Assembly (NCBI GenBank): GCA_030149025.1
Contig: JASBSH010000366.1
Span: 1 to 15,805, forward strand
Length of the DNA stretch: 15,805 bases
Reading direction: 5' to 3'
Origin: Actinomycetales bacterium
GTDB lineage: Bacteria > Actinomycetota > Actinomycetes > Actinomycetales > BWSM-131
The translations under genes were made by a program, and so were the position numbers. The notes below the pieces were generated by a model. It saw only the letters and a program-made list of their open reading frames with translations, did not search any database and was not told where the DNA came from. Positions 13,774 through 15,805 of this stretch are shown here, one piece after another. How positions within the stretch are numbered: the first letter of the stretch is position 1; every line of letters starts with the position of its first letter.

Positions 13774-14907
13774 ATGGTTGTGGCAACAGTCGACTTCCCC
13801 GCAGAGATCCGCGGCCTGAAACAGTCGCTCGACCGCATTCGCGACGTCAGCGACATGGAGGGCCTGCGCAAGCAGATCGCCGAGCTCTCCGAGCAGGCCT
13901 CTGCGCCCGACCTGTGGGACGACCCCGACGCCGCCCAGAAGATCACCAGCAGGCTCTCCCACGCCCAGTCCGAGCTGGAGCGCCTGGAGCGGATGGCCCA
14001 ACGCATCGAGGACCTCGAGGTCCTGGTGGAGCTCGGCGAGGAGAGCGACGACCCAGCCGAGCGTGCCGCCACGCGTGAGGAGACGGAGCTGGAGCTCGCC
14101 TCCATCCGCAAAGGGCTCGACGAGCTCGAGGTGCGCACCCTCCTCTCGGGCGAGTACGACGAGCGGGACGCCCTGATCACCATCCGCGCCGAGGCCGGGG
14201 GCGTGGACGCCGCCGACTTCGCGGAGATGCTCCTGCGCATGTACACGCGCTGGGCCGAGCGGCACGGCTACAAGTCGGAGGTGATGGACACCTCCTACGC
14301 CGAGGAAGCCGGCATCAAGTCGGCGACGATGGCGATCCACGCGCCCTACGCCTACGGGACCCTCTCCGTCGAGCAGGGCACCCACCGGCTGGTCCGCATC
14401 TCCCCCTTCGACAACCAGGGACGCCGCCAGACGTCCTTCGCCGGCGTCGAGGTCCTGCCGGTGGTGGAGGAGACCGATCACATCGACATCCCGGAGAACG
14501 ACCTCCGGGTGGACGTCTTCCGCTCATCGGGGCCCGGTGGGCAGAGCGTCAACACCACGGACTCCGCCGTTCGGCTGACGCACATCCCGACCGGCATCGT
14601 CGTCTCCTGCCAGAACGAGAAGTCCCAGCTGCAGAACAAGGCAGCCGCGATGCGCGTGCTCCAGGCGAAGCTCCTCGAACGGGCTCGCCAGGAGCGGCAA
14701 GCGGAGCTCGACGCCCTCAAGGGCGCGGACTCCGGCAGCTGGGGCAACCAGATGCGGTCCTACGTGCTGCACCCGTACCAGATGGTCAAGGACCTGCGGA
14801 CCGAGCACGAGGTCGGCAACCCGTCGTCCGTGTTCGACGGTGAGATCGACGACTTCCTCGAGTCGGGGATCCGGTGGCGCAGGCATGCCGACCGAGCCGA
14901 CGGCTGA
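13774..14907 (+). CDS. prfB: Peptide chain release factor 2 (RF2)
   Basis: Recognises UGA and UAA stop codons in the ribosomal A site and triggers peptidyl-tRNA hydrolysis. The stop-codon tripeptide SPF (210-212, in VRISPFDNQGRRQTSF) marks it as RF2 rather than RF1, and the catalytic GGQ is at 255-257 (SSGPGGQSVNTTDSAVRLTHIPTG). The N-terminal coiled-coil domain runs from about 10 to 115. Total length is normal. The frame is open from the start, with no in-frame UGA near codon 25, so the autoregulatory +1 frameshift known from E. coli prfB is absent. Start is ATG 13774 or more likely GTG 13780. In many Actinobacteria ftsE-ftsX-smpB follow prfB; here the next genes are a zinc-ribbon protein and an AIM24 protein. 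Confidence 0.96.
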   Translation: MVVATVDFPAEIRGLKQSLDRIRDVSDMEGLRKQIAELSEQASAPDLWDDPDAAQKITSRLSHAQSELERLERMAQRIEDLEVLVELGEESDDPAERAATREETELELASIRKGLDELEVRTLLSGEYDERDALITIRAEAGGVDAADFAEMLLRMYTRWAERHGYKSEVMDTSYAEEAGIKSATMAIHAPYAYGTLSVEQGTHRLVRISPFDNQGRRQTSFAGVEVLPVVEETDHIDIPENDLRVDVFRSSGPGGQSVNTTDSAVRLTHIPTGIVVSCQNEKSQLQNKAAAMRVLQAKLLERARQERQAELDALKGADSGSWGNQMRSYVLHPYQMVKDLRTEHEVGNPSSVFDGEIDDFLESGIRWRRHADRADG

Positions 14908-15082
14908 GGCGACCACAGACCGGCCGCACTGTTCACGCTGTGGCCGCGTGTCGCCGTCCGCACCTCCCCCGATCGGGTGGTCCGGCGGCGCCGAGCGCGG
15001 CCGCACCAGATGGGTGTGCGACCGTTGCACCCGGGAGAACCTGCGCAGCATCGAGGGAAAGCTGCCCACCGACTGGTGGTGA
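14885..15082 (+). CDS. Small four-cysteine zinc-ribbon-like protein
   Basis: A 65-residue ORF with two CxxC pairs (Cys 16/19 in HCSRCG, Cys 45/48 in VCDRCTR) and the ending ENLRSIEGKLPTDWW. The spacing of two knuckles suggests one zinc site. Its ATG lies inside the 3' end of prfB (overlap 23 bp), so translation is probably coupled; GGTGGCGCAGG just upstream could serve as ribosome site. A longer in-frame start at 14840 is possible but puts 15 low-complexity residues within prfB coding sequence and is less likely. Similar short proteins ending in an IEGKL..WW motif are, from memory, common in Actinobacteria and of unknown function. Role here might be nucleic acid or protein contact. Confidence 0.8.
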   Translation: MPTEPTAEATTDRPHCSRCGRVSPSAPPPIGWSGGAERGRTRWVCDRCTRENLRSIEGKLPTDWW

Positions 15083-15121
15083 GCCCGATGCCGCGAGAAG
15101 CCCTAGCTGACAAGGGGAACG

Positions 15122-15805
15122 ATGCGTAGTCACCTGTTCGACGAGGCTCACGCCGAGAAGCAGGCGCAAGGCCCGTGGACGCTGCAGAGCCACAAGATGC
15201 TCAAGGTGACGCTCGGCCCTGACGTCCTGGCCGCCAAGGGTTCGATGGTCGCCTACCAGGGGCAGGTGCAGTTCCACCACGAGAGCGCCGGCAGCCTGCA
15301 GCGGCTGATGAAGAAGGTCCTGACCGCAGAGGACACCCCGCTCATGCGCGTCTCGGGCCAGGGTGAGGTGTTCTTCGCCCGTAACGCCGAGCACGTCTTC
15401 ACCGTGCAGCTCGAGGGTGACGGGATCAGCGTCGACGGGCAGAACCTGCTCGCCTTCGATGCGGCGCTGCAGTGGGACATCAAGCGCGTGCAGGGCGCGG
15501 GGATGATGAGCGGTGGGCTGTTCAATGTCGAGGTCGGCGGGCACGGCATGGTCGCGCTCACGAGCGACGGCCCGCCGATGCTGCTGGATTGCTCCGAACA
15601 GCCCACCTACGTGGACATCCAGGCGGCTGTCGCCTGGTCGGCCCGTCTGCAGCCGCAGGTGGTCAGCAGCCTGAACATGCGCTCGATGCTGCGCGGCGGC
15701 TCCGGCGAGGCGTTCCAGTACGCCTTCCACGGGCCGGGTTTCGTCGTCGTCCAGCCGAGCGAGGGGCAGCCCGCCGGCGCCGGTGGTCAGCAGCGCAGCG
15801 GTGGC
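15122..15805 (+). CDS. AIM24-family protein (partial, 3' end beyond window)
   Basis: The frame from ATG 15122 is open for 228 codons to the window edge. The protein has the beta-rich pattern of the AIM24 family (formerly DUF124, Pfam AIM24), with GSMVAYQGQVQFHHES near residues 41-56, GQGEVFFARNAEHVFTVQLEGDGISVDGQNLLAFDA around 80-115, and GGLFNVEVGGHGMVALTSDGPP around 131-152. The family has a TRAP-like beta-barrel fold; its biochemical role in bacteria is unknown. AAGGGGA lies just before the ATG. It lies 39 bp after the zinc-ribbon gene on the same strand, so prfB, the zinc-ribbon gene and this gene may form one unit. The end (VVVQPSEGQPAG) suggests that only a few residues are missing. Confidence 0.93.
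   Translation, partial: MRSHLFDEAHAEKQAQGPWTLQSHKMLKVTLGPDVLAAKGSMVAYQGQVQFHHESAGSLQRLMKKVLTAEDTPLMRVSGQGEVFFARNAEHVFTVQLEGDGISVDGQNLLAFDAALQWDIKRVQGAGMMSGGLFNVEVGGHGMVALTSDGPPMLLDCSEQPTYVDIQAAVAWSARLQPQVVSSLNMRSMLRGGSGEAFQYAFHGPGFVVVQPSEGQPAGAGGQQRSGG

Noticed and set aside
13361..13786. 141-residue minus-strand ORF (and the 88-residue ORF at 13381-13647)
   Set aside because: No recognisable domain, codon use unlike neighbours, and the first one overlaps the prfB start; kept only as possible leader or remnant.
13774..13900. Programmed frameshift in prfB
   Set aside because: The frame is open from start to stop and there is no in-frame early UGA with slippery sequence.
1..15805. CRISPR arrays, tRNA and rRNA genes, phage or toxin-antitoxin genes
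   Set aside because: No regular spaced repeats, no tRNA arm consensus and no rRNA-like sequence were found; none of the ORFs resembles such proteins.

Overview
The window is high-GC DNA (about 70 % or more in coding parts) from an actinobacterium. GTG and TTG starts are common, as are genes without a clear Shine-Dalgarno site. The order cystathionine beta-synthase / exported SGNH esterase / FadA-type thiolase matches the Mycobacterium tuberculosis Rv1077-Rv1075c-Rv1074c neighbourhood apart from orientation. Pseudonocardiaceae or a relative is my best guess, by inference only. Nothing looks like phage, plasmid or CRISPR; the only mobile element is one IS1182-type insertion sequence.

Left part (1-4760), a redox-flavoured cluster: a truncated membrane protein gene (-); msrA, a methionine sulfoxide reductase (+); a 542-residue fusion of an Apd1/sucrase-ferredoxin-like [2Fe-2S] domain with a SAM-dependent methyltransferase (+); and, convergent and overlapping its 3' end, a translationally coupled pair of luciferase-like monooxygenase (CE1758 type) and partner FMN reductase (CE1759 type) (-). 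A 276-bp gap then carries a perfect 13-bp inverted repeat.

Middle part (4760-9402), sulfur and acyl metabolism: cystathionine beta-synthase followed by a YczE-like membrane protein (-, probable operon). Divergent from them run an exported SGNH hydrolase and an acetyl-CoA acetyltransferase (+), closed by a strong hairpin terminator shared with the convergent genes that follow.

Right part (9403-15805): an acetamidase/formamidase gene and an SDR oxidoreductase gene (-, operon), then an intact IS1182-family transposase. Next come a 40-codon ORF that is essentially only a signal peptide with its own terminator, and a roughly 430-bp gene-free stretch of lower GC rich in hairpins. The window closes with prfB (RF2, no programmed frameshift, apparently leaderless), a small four-cysteine zinc-ribbon protein overlapping its end, and an AIM24-family protein running off the edge.

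The points most worth a second look are the Fe-S/methyltransferase fusion beside the LLM/FMN-reductase pair, the structured stretch and orphan signal peptide next to the IS, and the RF2/zinc-ribbon/AIM24 arrangement.
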